From contig CAWEQO010000015.1 of NCBI GenBank assembly GCA_963811225.1, positions 175,374 to 239,373 of the forward strand: a DNA stretch of 64,000 bases. Reading direction: 5' to 3'. This stretch comes from CAWEQO01 sp963811225 (GTDB lineage: Bacteria; Chloroflexota; Anaerolineae; Anaerolineales; Anaerolineaceae). The notes under the pieces are model-generated. The model was not told where the DNA came from, searched no databases, and was given only the letters and a program-made list of their open reading frames with translations. Position numbers and translations under genes: made by a program. This document shows, one piece after another, positions 51,129 through 59,283 of the stretch; position 1 is the stretch's first letter; each line of letters begins with the position of its first letter.

Positions 51129-51521
51129 TTAGCGGAGCAGCATAAAGGCCACCCCAATCAACTGAGCAATGATCACCCCCACGACCGCTCGCATCAACCA
51201 TTTGCGCTCATCCTTTTGATCGGCCATGTTGCCCATCAAGTTCCTGATATCGGAGATCAGCCCCGGGTCTTCACCTTTGCCCTTCAGGGCAACTTTCAGG
51301 TCGTCAAGAACCTCCACCGACTGCATGACCTTCGCCACGACCCCAACCCCGCCGTTGTTCCCGTACAGCGCATGGTCGTGCTCCTCCACCGTCCTGGTCA
51401 CGCCCTCAACCTTTTCTCGGATCACAGAAACATCCCCAGCGACCTGGTTGACCTTCTCCGTGATGACATTGACGGATGCTTCGATCCTTGTAATCCTACC
51501 TTCTTGCATACATGGTTCCAT
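51129..51521 (-). CDS. Small phage protein with coiled coil and C-terminal membrane helix (XhlA/holin-like)
   Basis: A 130-residue protein with a heptad-rich N-terminal half (RITRIEASVNVITEKVNQVA, VIREKVEGVTRTVEEHDHAL), a charged linker (NMADQKDERKWLM) and one C-terminal hydrophobic helix (VVGVIIAQLIGVAFMLL). This layout is that of hemolysin XhlA-type and similar small proteins found at the end of tail operons beside lysis genes. It could be a holin partner or a membrane-anchored tail chaperone. No endolysin is adjacent. GAGGTG precedes ATG 51521. Confidence 0.6.
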   Translation of the reverse strand: MEPCMQEGRITRIEASVNVITEKVNQVAGDVSVIREKVEGVTRTVEEHDHALYGNNGGVGVVAKVMQSVEVLDDLKVALKGKGEDPGLISDIRNLMGNMADQKDERKWLMRAVVGVIIAQLIGVAFMLLR

Positions 51522-51529
51522 CGTTCACC

Positions 51530-51832
51530 TCACATCAGGAAACGAGCTTGAATGGCGGCCTTGGCGTCGTTCATCATGCCCACCAGCGGCGCGGTGTAGG
51601 TGGCGGGTAACTGGAACCAGGTATCCGGGTAGGGCCGATAGCCGGTGATGTTCCCGTCGTCATCGTAGATCGGCGTCTGCGGTGGCATGGTCACCCAGAA
51701 GGTGGCTTCCTCGGTCTCCCAAGGAGTTCCGCCGGCATCCTGTACCTCGAACCTGGCTATGACCGCGTTGCGGACGTAGTCTACGGTGATGGTGAGGATA
51801 CGGATTTGCGTGAGCGTGATGGTTCTGGTCAT
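51530..51832 (-). CDS. Phage hypothetical protein, 100 residues
   Basis: Unrecognised. Beta-rich (TLTQIRILTITVDYVRNAVI, ARFEVQDAGGTPWETEEATF, WVTMPPQTPIYDDDGNITGY) with a helical C-terminus (MMNDAKAAIQARFL). It ends nine bases before the holin-like gene and starts behind AGGAGA. The pattern suggests a small structural or fibre accessory protein. Confidence 0.6.
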   Translation of the reverse strand: MTRTITLTQIRILTITVDYVRNAVIARFEVQDAGGTPWETEEATFWVTMPPQTPIYDDDGNITGYRPYPDTWFQLPATYTAPLVGMMNDAKAAIQARFLM

Positions 51833-51842
51833 TGATCTTCTC

Positions 51843-52523
51843 CTAGTCGTGAATAATCACCTGGAACAAACGCCCGAGGGCGCTGCTCGGTGCGGGCTTG
51901 ATCGCGATGGCGGATTGGGCGGATATGCGATTAGTCGTGGGCCAGCTCCAGCTCATGTCGACGGTGCCTCCCGTTGAGATCTTGTGAGAGACACCTGCCT
52001 TCTGGTCGGCGTAGTCGGCATTGATATCGACGATTTGTGAGGCGTCTGCAGTGATTTCCTCGGCGGTCTCCGCCTTGCAAATGCCATCGATCACCAGCGA
52101 ACCCGCGCTGCAATCCATCGAGACCGATGAGGTCTTCGTGGCTGTGGTACGGAGATCTTGAGAAGGCGTATGAGCCTCGATCATCCCGTTTGGGTCTGCA
52201 CCGGTGATGGAGAAAGCAACAAGGGTATGGACTGCCGAGGCCAGCCAACTCACCGAACAGGTGATTAAGCTGTTTGGCGTTGGGTTCTCCAGCACATAGA
52301 TTACTGTGCGTGTATTTGGACTGGAGTTTTTGTTGTAGCAAGAGGCAATACCAGTACGATCAAGGTCAACTCCATCAATCGTTGGATTTGTTGGCCATGA
52401 CCCCAGACGGCAGCTGACGATGAAAACGATCAAGCGCCCATTACTGCCATCCGTATTGACGGTAATACTGTCCGCGGCGTTATTGGCGCTCTTGGAGTTG
52501 GTATCATAAATATTGAGGGCCAT
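51843..52523 (-). CDS. Phage structural protein, beta-rich (tail or capsid decoration candidate)
   Basis: A 226-residue beta-rich protein: SANNAADSITVNTDGSNGRL, IVFIVSCRLGSWPTNPTIDG, VLENPTPNSLITCSVSWLAS, then IKPAPSSALGRLFQVIIHD at the end. The first half (VNTDGSNGRLIVFIV.., VIYVLENP..G) resembles a domain seen in surface or tail proteins of environmental phages. The precise role is unknown. It is two bases downstream of the fibre-like gene. Confidence 0.55.
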   Translation of the reverse strand: MALNIYDTNSKSANNAADSITVNTDGSNGRLIVFIVSCRLGSWPTNPTIDGVDLDRTGIASCYNKNSSPNTRTVIYVLENPTPNSLITCSVSWLASAVHTLVAFSITGADPNGMIEAHTPSQDLRTTATKTSSVSMDCSAGSLVIDGICKAETAEEITADASQIVDINADYADQKAGVSHKISTGGTVDMSWSWPTTNRISAQSAIAIKPAPSSALGRLFQVIIHD

Positions 52524-52525
52524 TA

Positions 52526-53740
52526 TTATCTCGTTCCTCTCAGAGCCAGCGTCACCTGTTTGACCGTCGAGGAGCTCCCCACGAAGAAGGCCAGAATGTC
52601 ACCGGCGGAGAGGGAGGTGGTCCAGCCGGTTAGAGTGGTGTCGGTCGCGTAGTCCACACTGGAGAGTGCAGGATTGGCGGAGGCGACAATGCTTTGGGCG
52701 GAGGAGGTCGGCTTTGCCCCCGATCCTCTCCAGATGTCTACGACAATGGAACCCGCGGCGTCTGCAACGAGGGTGCAAGACTGGACAGTGCAATCCCACG
52801 GCACGACCAGATAACCGATGATCCCGAGCGGCACTCCGTCCACGCCGTTGCCTATGATCACTTCCAGGCCAAACGGGTGCGTGTGCGCTTCCGGTGGGTA
52901 TTCGGTCGGTTTGTCCGTTACGCCCATCCACGGAACACTATCGGCGCTGTCGGCGCTTTCAACCTTGCCGTCATTGTCAGGATCGTAGGTTGTCTTGACC
53001 ATATCGCCGACGGTGGGCTTGTTCGTGACGTTATTCCAATGCACTGCTCCACCCGCTCCAGAAGTGTTGAGTTCCCCCTCGGTATAGTAGCGGTCGTCGT
53101 GGGTGTGAGCGTCCGGCGGGAAAGTAGCCGGTTTGCCGGAAACGCCGGTCCAGGGAACGGCGTTCGCGTTCGCAACTGCCGATGTGACATCCGTCCCTAC
53201 ATGAGTATGGGCGCTGGGGGTGAAGGTTGCCGGTTTGTCAGGGATACCCGCCCAGGGAACGCTGTCGGCTGTATCGGCGGCTTCCACCTTACCGTCATTA
53301 TCGGTGTCATACACCGCCTTTTCCATATCTGCCGACAAACCAGCGGGTGGATCAGTGATGTCCGCCCACAAGTGCGTATGCACGGCCTCAGCGCTTCCGA
53401 TGTCGGATGGGGAAAGGGCGTCACTGCCACCGGTGGCATGCTGAGATTTGTGCGCCCCTAGAGACATCGTGAACAGCCCACCCGGACCGCCGTCGGAGAA
53501 CTCGATGCCTTGCCCGGCGGAGAACACGCGTTCGTTGGTCAGGCCATCCGATAATCCCAGGACGAGGTACTTGGCGTCGATAGGCGCTCCACCACTTCCA
53601 GAGACCTGCACCCCCAACTGAATGTCCGTGCCGTTGTCCAGGATGACGTGCAAACTGCCGCTGGTGTCCACGTACAGCCGGGAGAACCCAGCCGCTGGGG
53701 CTCCGGGGAAAGCGGTTTGTGCGAGATCGATGATGCTCAT
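52526..53740 (-). CDS. Tail fibre-like protein with HxH repeats
   Basis: A 404-residue protein. Repeating units of about 45-60 residues contain VPWAGIPDKPATFTPSAHTH, VPWTGVSGKPATFPPDAHTH and VPWMGVTDKPTEYPPEAHTH, each separated by DNDGKVEAADTAD-type segments. An earlier GAHKSQHATGGSDALSPSDI block is also common in phage fibres. The regularly spaced HxH pairs match those of trimeric fibre shafts such as T4 gp37, where they bind iron. The C-terminal 130 residues (LEVIIGNGVDGVPLGIIGYL onward) form a different, jelly-roll-like domain likely to be the receptor-binding end. Function is inferred from these repeats. Confidence 0.8.
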   Translation of the reverse strand: MSIIDLAQTAFPGAPAAGFSRLYVDTSGSLHVILDNGTDIQLGVQVSGSGGAPIDAKYLVLGLSDGLTNERVFSAGQGIEFSDGGPGGLFTMSLGAHKSQHATGGSDALSPSDIGSAEAVHTHLWADITDPPAGLSADMEKAVYDTDNDGKVEAADTADSVPWAGIPDKPATFTPSAHTHVGTDVTSAVANANAVPWTGVSGKPATFPPDAHTHDDRYYTEGELNTSGAGGAVHWNNVTNKPTVGDMVKTTYDPDNDGKVESADSADSVPWMGVTDKPTEYPPEAHTHPFGLEVIIGNGVDGVPLGIIGYLVVPWDCTVQSCTLVADAAGSIVVDIWRGSGAKPTSSAQSIVASANPALSSVDYATDTTLTGWTTSLSAGDILAFFVGSSSTVKQVTLALRGTR

Positions 53741-53748
53741 TTTGTCTC

Positions 53749-54453
53749 CTATTCAGAGATCGCGAGGGCGATTAAGGTCGCGGTATAAATTTGGGTCATG
53801 TGTTCGCTATTGGAGTTCTTATATTGAAGGTTCACGACCCGACCCCCTGCTGGAACGCCCGTTTTCATCCAGGTGTAGCCAAAGGGCATAAACGGATGAT
53901 TGTAGGCATTCGTGTCGTAGAACTGGCAGTGCACATCGCTGGCGTCTGGCGTTCCGTCCACCGATCCGCGTATGTAGCCCGAGCTATCATCGGTCGAGCG
54001 CATTGTCCCACTCCCGATCAGCACAACCGTGCAAGTGGAGGGAAGGTTCAAGGTGATGGTGGTATCTGGGATATCCACATAGGTTATCGAACCCGTAGAG
54101 GCGTAAGCTGTCCGCTGCGCCATTCCAAAGGCTTTGATCTGCCCCGTTACTTGCACGTCTTCACCAATCACTTTATCCGTTGTGCCATCGTAAATATGCA
54201 GTTTTCCATCGGCGGAGACCCACATCTTGCTCGACCCTGGAGCGGGAGCGGCGGGTTGCGAAACCAATTGCGAGAGCGCCAGGCTGCTAAATAAGGGGTT
54301 CGAAACTGCCTCCTGCGCTCCTGAAAGAGAGACCTCCGTCCCTGCGTCGTTGACGAAACGCAAAGAGCCGTCGGCGTTGACGTAGACACGCCCGTAATTG
54401 AGCGGCGGAATGCCCGGGCTGACCGTGCGCTTGCGAAAGTCCAATATGCTCAT
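53749..54453 (-). CDS. Phage tail fibre/baseplate-associated protein
   Basis: A 234-residue protein. Its N-terminus SILDFRKRTVSPGIPPLNYG, RVYVNADGSLRFVNDAGTEV parallels that of the fibre gene downstream (YVDTSGSLHVILDNGTDIQL), so the two share an attachment domain. The C-terminal part (residues 100-234) is a beta sandwich with FYDTNAYNHPFMPFGYTWMK and TGVPAGGRVVNLQYKNSN, reminiscent of fibre knob domains. A tail accessory role is inferred. The start overlaps the stop of the neighbouring gene. Confidence 0.6.
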   Translation of the reverse strand: MSILDFRKRTVSPGIPPLNYGRVYVNADGSLRFVNDAGTEVSLSGAQEAVSNPLFSSLALSQLVSQPAAPAPGSSKMWVSADGKLHIYDGTTDKVIGEDVQVTGQIKAFGMAQRTAYASTGSITYVDIPDTTITLNLPSTCTVVLIGSGTMRSTDDSSGYIRGSVDGTPDASDVHCQFYDTNAYNHPFMPFGYTWMKTGVPAGGRVVNLQYKNSNSEHMTQIYTATLIALAISE

Positions 54454-55058
54454 ACGATTACAAGCCTCCCATCGCCCTCGATGCGGATGCCTCCGGCGTC
54501 TCCGAAGGCCACATCCCCGGCGATCAGCATGCGCTGGCCATCCAAGACGACCAGCATTGTGTTGTAGTAGTCGGCGTTCACCCCGGTTCCACCGCCCCCA
54601 CTGGAAGAAGCCACGGTTCCTGGAACGTAGGCGCCACCTTGATAGACCAAAGCCTGCCCTTCGCTGGGCGGGGTAACCGAGACCGGCACACCCCGGATCG
54701 AGACTGCGTCCTGCCCATCGGCCAGCTTGCCGCGCAGACCCGTCACGTCAATCTGGTCCGAACCGCCGCTTTGGTGTGTGGAGGCGTGCGGGCCGGAGGT
54801 TCCATCGCCAGAGGAGCCGGACGAGTTTCCGACGCCTGAAAGTACGATAGGCCGGCCTCGTTTCCATGAGATCGATACTTCTTGTCCCGGCCTCAAGGCG
54901 TCGGCGTCACCGATCACCTCGACGTTGCGGATGGCGTTCGGAGATGAGCCGATGCGGATGTCCACCCGCCCGCCGTCGATGGCGTGGATGTAGGCCCGGT
55001 AGACCTCCCCTTGCACCGTGCCTTGAATGACGTGCCGGATGATTTGATCGATGTTCAT
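54450..55058 (-). CDS. Phage baseplate/fibre linker protein
   Basis: A 202-residue protein. Residues 1-80 form an OB-like domain (GTVQGEVYRAYIHAIDGGRV, DIRIGSSPNAIRNVEVIGD, LRPGQEVSISWKRGRPIVLS). A Gly/Ser linker with SGPHASTHQSGGSDQIDVTG follows, the same H-x-S-x-H-x-x-G-G-x-D motif found in the fibre protein. The end (YYNTMLVVLDGQRMLIAG, IRIEGDGRLVIV) is beta-rich. Likely a connector between the tail tip and fibres. It overlaps the tail-tip gene by one base and the next gene by four. Confidence 0.6.
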   Translation of the reverse strand: MNIDQIIRHVIQGTVQGEVYRAYIHAIDGGRVDIRIGSSPNAIRNVEVIGDADALRPGQEVSISWKRGRPIVLSGVGNSSGSSGDGTSGPHASTHQSGGSDQIDVTGLRGKLADGQDAVSIRGVPVSVTPPSEGQALVYQGGAYVPGTVASSSGGGGTGVNADYYNTMLVVLDGQRMLIAGDVAFGDAGGIRIEGDGRLVIV

Positions 55059-58000
55059 CAGCTCCTCGGCTTTCGTCCGTTAATGCTCATGTCCAGAACG
55101 GCCCGGTTGCCGGTCACGTCGAAGACCACGTTCACGCCGTCGACGATCAATTTCTGCACCGTTCCCGACTGGTTGTAGATGATGTCGTTCGGCTCCACCC
55201 TCGGGTCGAGCGCCCCGCTCAAGGAGACGCTGGTCTTGCGGCTGCCGAAGTCCTCCAGGTACAAACTGTTAAAGTACCTGGCGTCGTAGACCGAGTTGAT
55301 CTCGTTGATGTTCATCATGTGGAACAGGTTGCCCAGAAGCCGGATCGTCTCATAGTCGTAATGCTCCTCGACCTCCGCGCCCTCCACGCGCAGCCGGGTC
55401 ACGATGCTGGCGTCGCTGTCCTGCTGGGAGTTCTCCACCTCGAGCGCGTAGGGGGTCTCTTGCGTGTTGACTTCAGTCCTGGCCCGGTAAATGCGCAGCT
55501 TCCCGTCTTTATCGTCCTGGTAGAAGAAGCGGCGCGAGCCGATCAGGTCCGATAAAAGCATAGCTCCACGCTTGCCGGCATCGAGGATGAAATTGTCGGT
55601 GCGGATGCCCCCTTCCGGCATGTCGACCGCAATCGGTGAGGCATACGTGCCGGTGATCGTGAAATACGAACCGCGGGTCGCCTGGTCGATCACGAACGAG
55701 TAAATGAGCTTGCCCTCGCACCAAACCGAGATGTAGCTCTCGTAGAAGGAGACCGTGACCCACCCAACCATCGGCTGGGCCAGCGGGAAGGTCTCTTGCG
55801 CCACGCTCAGCTTCGCGTAGGAGATCTCCGTGCCGGTGATGATTAAGTCCAGCCCATTTGTCGCGCCCGCCAGCCTGCCAGAGGAGAGCACGACCGTATC
55901 GTTTCCGACGTCGGACAGTTCCAGTCCCAGGACGAAGTTGCGGGTGTCGACGAGCGGGTTCACAGCGGACGGGGTCACGCTGGACGGATAAAGCAGCCCG
56001 GCAACCGTCTCCAGCACCCCGGCTTTGCGCGCGATCTTGTAAGCCACGTCCCGCAAGGAGAGGTCCACGTTGCCGGAGAAGTAGCGGTAGGCGTTCATCA
56101 TGACCAGCGGTCTGGGTCTCCACACATGGCAGACGCTCGAACCGTGCGAGGCCGCCAGGGTGCTCTCCTTGGCTCGGGTGAGGCCGGATAAGGTCGGGAC
56201 GATCTTCAACACACTCGTTCCATCGCAGACGAGGAAGGGACTGCGGTCCACGCTGAAGCGCGCCCCGTAGTACGGATCGGAGGCGGTCGAGCCGGTAATC
56301 AGGAAGGTCTCGCCCTCACCCTTACCCTCGGTGACAACCAGCGCCAGCCCCTTGTAGTGGTCGACGACAGCGGAGAGAGAGGCGTTATGCTTCACATGCA
56401 GGGCATACTTCTCGCCCTGAAGGTGATTGGTCGAGTACAGCTCAAACGGCACGGCATCGGCAATGACCGGCCAGCCGTCGGTTTCCTCGTTGAAGTAGTA
56501 GGTGTTCTTGGTGTAGGCCGCTCCACCGTTCCTGGTGGCGTAGAAGGTTGTGGAAATGGGATGATGGGCATCCTTGCCGCGGGTGACCACGATCCAACAA
56601 CTGGTAGACGGCAGCTCGGAGGAGAAGGTCATCGGCACCGTCACCCAGCCGCCCTCGACCGGCACGTCCTCTGGGTCGATCACGCCCTCGGCGTACATCG
56701 TTCCCAAAGGGCGGGCTTCGTCCTTCGGAGTGGCATACACGCCGGCGTATAACCCGTCCTCCGGGTAATTCATCTTCTGGACCCACACCCGGATGGCCGT
56801 TGGGCGGTAACTGGTGCTCGGCACGGAGCACTGCTGAACGACACGGCTGCGGGCACGGTCATCGGCGAAGTTGATCGTGTTGGGGCCGATTTCCTGGTAG
56901 TTGGAGCACAGGAAGCCCCACTGGAACTGGAGCCCCGAGAGGCTCTCGTTGATCGACTTCACGGTGTAGTCGATCACCTCTTCGTCGACGATCACGGTTT
57001 CCGAGGCCGGAAACACAGAATTATCGTCGACCGGGATGTAATCATCTTGCGAACCGAACTGGTAGGAATTCGAGTGCGGGGTAGCATTGCGCAGGAACGC
57101 CGCCCCTCGGCCCAGTTCGTCTCGTTTCCAGGGCAGGTGTTCGTAGTCTTCGAGCTGGTAGGAGCCCACCGGCGACCAGGTCGTGCCTGTGCGGGCGTAC
57201 AACTGCACCAGCCCGTCGATGACCTTCAGCGCGAACCAGGTCTCGGTGTCTAATGGCAGATCGTAGGAGAACGAGGTCTGCTTGTGCCAGGCGCTGTCCT
57301 CGACGATGTAGATCCCGAAGCCATGCCCCAGGTTGTGCTCGCTCGAGCCGTACAGGGCGAACACGCCGTTACTGCCGTACTCACTCTCCTCGGCGTCGCG
57401 CCCGAGCCTTTGGGAAGCGTCGTAAGAGTTCTCCCGGTAGTAGTTCAGGCCCAGGCCGAACTGCGGGTCGTACTCGTTGGACATGCGCTTGAAGCGCCCG
57501 ACCACAATCCCTGAGCGGTTGGGAACCTCAGAGGAGTACAGGTAGCCGTCCTGGTTGAAGTAGTCCGGGTACAGCCAGTCTCCATCCGTCGCCCAGCGGC
57601 CCCCGACCCGGATCAACTTTCCGATGTCGGACGGGATGCACGACATTTTTGCCTGGGATAAATAATCGTAGGAGGCGTCGCTTTCCCACTGCGACAATCT
57701 TTTGATCGCCTGCGAACTGGCGGACAGGTTCAGGGCGGACCCCGTCCCGTTCTTGGACGGCCCGACCATGTCCAGGCTGAAGGTGCCCAGTTTGGCCGCC
57801 TGCCCGTTGACGATGGTTTCGAAGACCACCTCCGCCCCAGGCGTCATGGCCGGGTGCAGGGAGGATGCAGCCAGGTCGGCCTGGAAGCCGAACGGGTTGT
57901 TCGGGGCGGCGCTCAGCGAGCCCTTCGCCATTCCCACGGTCGTGGTCTTGGCAGGGTTGCTCACGCCCACAAACGCGGTCGGTTCAGCGGCGAAACGCAG

Positions 58001-58918
58001 GGCCGGCCCCACGTACCACAGTTTGCCATCGAACAGGTGCAGCTTGCCTTCTCCGTCCGTGCCTTCCTGGCGAATGAAGAACTCGCGCCCCATGGTGACA
58101 TCCTCCGGCCCGACCAGGTAGCAGGTCATGGCGACGCCGTAGGAGCGTTTCAGAACGCCGGTCAGGAACACCTGCCCGTTCAAAAGGCTGACGCCGGTCA
58201 ACCGGAAGAGGCTTGTGTCGTCGATGACGTCGATGGGCAGGACCGGAGAAACTTCGCTCCACCAATCCCCTTTGCGCTTCAGGTAGATCGCCCGGTAGTT
58301 CGTGCCGTCCATCAGGTACACGTAATCGGCGTCGGCGACCCGCACCGCGTCTACCCGGCCAAACTGGCCGAAAACGCCGTACACTCTGCCCTCCCACAGC
58401 GTGTCGGTCCCGCCCGAAAGGTAGTGGGCCTCGACCACCTTGTAGGCCGATCCGTCGCTCTTGAGGACCAGGGCATAGATATCATCCGCGCTCACCGGCG
58501 CAATCGCCACCGGGTAGGCCGAGCTGAAGCCCAAGCCTACTGGCGCGGTCACGCCTGCGCCGCTCCGGTCCACGTAGGCCAGGCTGCCGTCCGACTGCTG
58601 GAAGAAGATCCGCCCGCCGAAGACCGCCACCCGCGAGCCGATCATCAGCTCGACCCCCGCGACGTACGACCAGGTGGTGTCGCGAAAGTTGGCGTCGTTG
58701 GCGGTGTGGTAGGCCAGGTACAGGTCTTGGTAGGATGCGCCCGCCACGCTCGCCGCTCGCTGGATGCCGCCCGAGTAGTCATCGGCGTCGTAGGAGAACG
58801 GCGTGATACTTTCCGATGCCGGATAGGCGTCGAAGCGCAGCAGGGTATCGGTCACGGTCACCCTGGCTCCGATCTGGCGCACGTTCTTCAAATACTCGCT
58901 GTAGTTGACGTCTCTCAT
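55058..58918 (-). CDS. Large phage tail-tip / tail-associated protein
   Basis: A 1286-residue protein starting at ATG 58918, which overlaps the previous stop (ATGA). Almost wholly beta-structured. The N-terminal 340 residues contain repeated WD- or propeller-like strands (RVAVFGGRIFFQQSDGSLAY, VFGQFGRVDAVRVADADYVY). Later regions have WFALKVIDGLVQLYARTGTT and WVTVSFYESYISVWCEGKLI, which look like concanavalin-type lectin sandwiches. The C-terminal 200 residues (RRFFYQDDKDGKLRIYRART, VEEHYDYETIRLLGNLF, VEPNDIIYNQSGTVQKLIVD) resemble the baseplate-hub end of Tal proteins. Position after the Dit-like gene supports a tail-tip role. Confidence 0.75.
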   Translation of the reverse strand: MRDVNYSEYLKNVRQIGARVTVTDTLLRFDAYPASESITPFSYDADDYSGGIQRAASVAGASYQDLYLAYHTANDANFRDTTWSYVAGVELMIGSRVAVFGGRIFFQQSDGSLAYVDRSGAGVTAPVGLGFSSAYPVAIAPVSADDIYALVLKSDGSAYKVVEAHYLSGGTDTLWEGRVYGVFGQFGRVDAVRVADADYVYLMDGTNYRAIYLKRKGDWWSEVSPVLPIDVIDDTSLFRLTGVSLLNGQVFLTGVLKRSYGVAMTCYLVGPEDVTMGREFFIRQEGTDGEGKLHLFDGKLWYVGPALRFAAEPTAFVGVSNPAKTTTVGMAKGSLSAAPNNPFGFQADLAASSLHPAMTPGAEVVFETIVNGQAAKLGTFSLDMVGPSKNGTGSALNLSASSQAIKRLSQWESDASYDYLSQAKMSCIPSDIGKLIRVGGRWATDGDWLYPDYFNQDGYLYSSEVPNRSGIVVGRFKRMSNEYDPQFGLGLNYYRENSYDASQRLGRDAEESEYGSNGVFALYGSSEHNLGHGFGIYIVEDSAWHKQTSFSYDLPLDTETWFALKVIDGLVQLYARTGTTWSPVGSYQLEDYEHLPWKRDELGRGAAFLRNATPHSNSYQFGSQDDYIPVDDNSVFPASETVIVDEEVIDYTVKSINESLSGLQFQWGFLCSNYQEIGPNTINFADDRARSRVVQQCSVPSTSYRPTAIRVWVQKMNYPEDGLYAGVYATPKDEARPLGTMYAEGVIDPEDVPVEGGWVTVPMTFSSELPSTSCWIVVTRGKDAHHPISTTFYATRNGGAAYTKNTYYFNEETDGWPVIADAVPFELYSTNHLQGEKYALHVKHNASLSAVVDHYKGLALVVTEGKGEGETFLITGSTASDPYYGARFSVDRSPFLVCDGTSVLKIVPTLSGLTRAKESTLAASHGSSVCHVWRPRPLVMMNAYRYFSGNVDLSLRDVAYKIARKAGVLETVAGLLYPSSVTPSAVNPLVDTRNFVLGLELSDVGNDTVVLSSGRLAGATNGLDLIITGTEISYAKLSVAQETFPLAQPMVGWVTVSFYESYISVWCEGKLIYSFVIDQATRGSYFTITGTYASPIAVDMPEGGIRTDNFILDAGKRGAMLLSDLIGSRRFFYQDDKDGKLRIYRARTEVNTQETPYALEVENSQQDSDASIVTRLRVEGAEVEEHYDYETIRLLGNLFHMMNINEINSVYDARYFNSLYLEDFGSRKTSVSLSGALDPRVEPNDIIYNQSGTVQKLIVDGVNVVFDVTGNRAVLDMSINGRKPRS

Positions 58919-59283
58919 GCCAGCACCAGCCTCACATCGGCATACCACAGGTTCGACGGCCCATCCCACTTGGGGGTCAAGGACCGCTGCTGCATGGTCC
59001 CGAGGATATGCGCGTCGTGGGCATTCCCGTAGTGGTCCACGAACGCCACCGTCCCGAGGATGCGGAAGGCGGTTCTGAGGTCGTCGATGGTGCCCCAGCC
59101 CGCTTCGGAGGCCACCGGCGCTTCAATTGTGCCAAACCACTCGTCGGTGACCGCCGGCCCGTAAGTTACGTCCACCACGCCCGAACTGGTCAGCCGGTCG
59201 GTCGAGGGCTTGTTCATGACCGGGTTCCAGTTCTTGAACAGGGTGGTGTACTTCAGTCCGTTGAGTTGGATGTAATTGTTCAT
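58915..59283 (-). CDS. Phage tail protein at the Dit position
   Basis: A 122-residue beta-rich protein (YIQLNGLKYTTLFKNWNPVM, SSGVVDVTYGPAVTDEWFGT, ILGTVAFVDHYGNAHDAHIL). It lies between the tape-measure gene and the tail-tip gene, where siphoviruses encode distal tail protein Dit. N-x-L-K-Y... and the DHYGNAHDAHIL strand pair resemble small tail proteins. Overlaps both neighbours by four bases, so the three are translationally coupled. The Dit function is inferred from order. Confidence 0.6.
   Translation of the reverse strand: MNNYIQLNGLKYTTLFKNWNPVMNKPSTDRLTSSGVVDVTYGPAVTDEWFGTIEAPVASEAGWGTIDDLRTAFRILGTVAFVDHYGNAHDAHILGTMQQRSLTPKWDGPSNLWYADVRLVLA

Noticed and set aside
52526..58918. Diversity-generating retroelement acting on the tail genes
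   Set aside because: No reverse transcriptase and no template/variable repeat pair is visible in the window.
57854..59032. A 392-residue plus-strand frame inside the prophage tail genes
   Set aside because: Shadow of the tail-tip gene; composition (many Arg, His, Val, Gly) unlike a real protein and no ribosome site.
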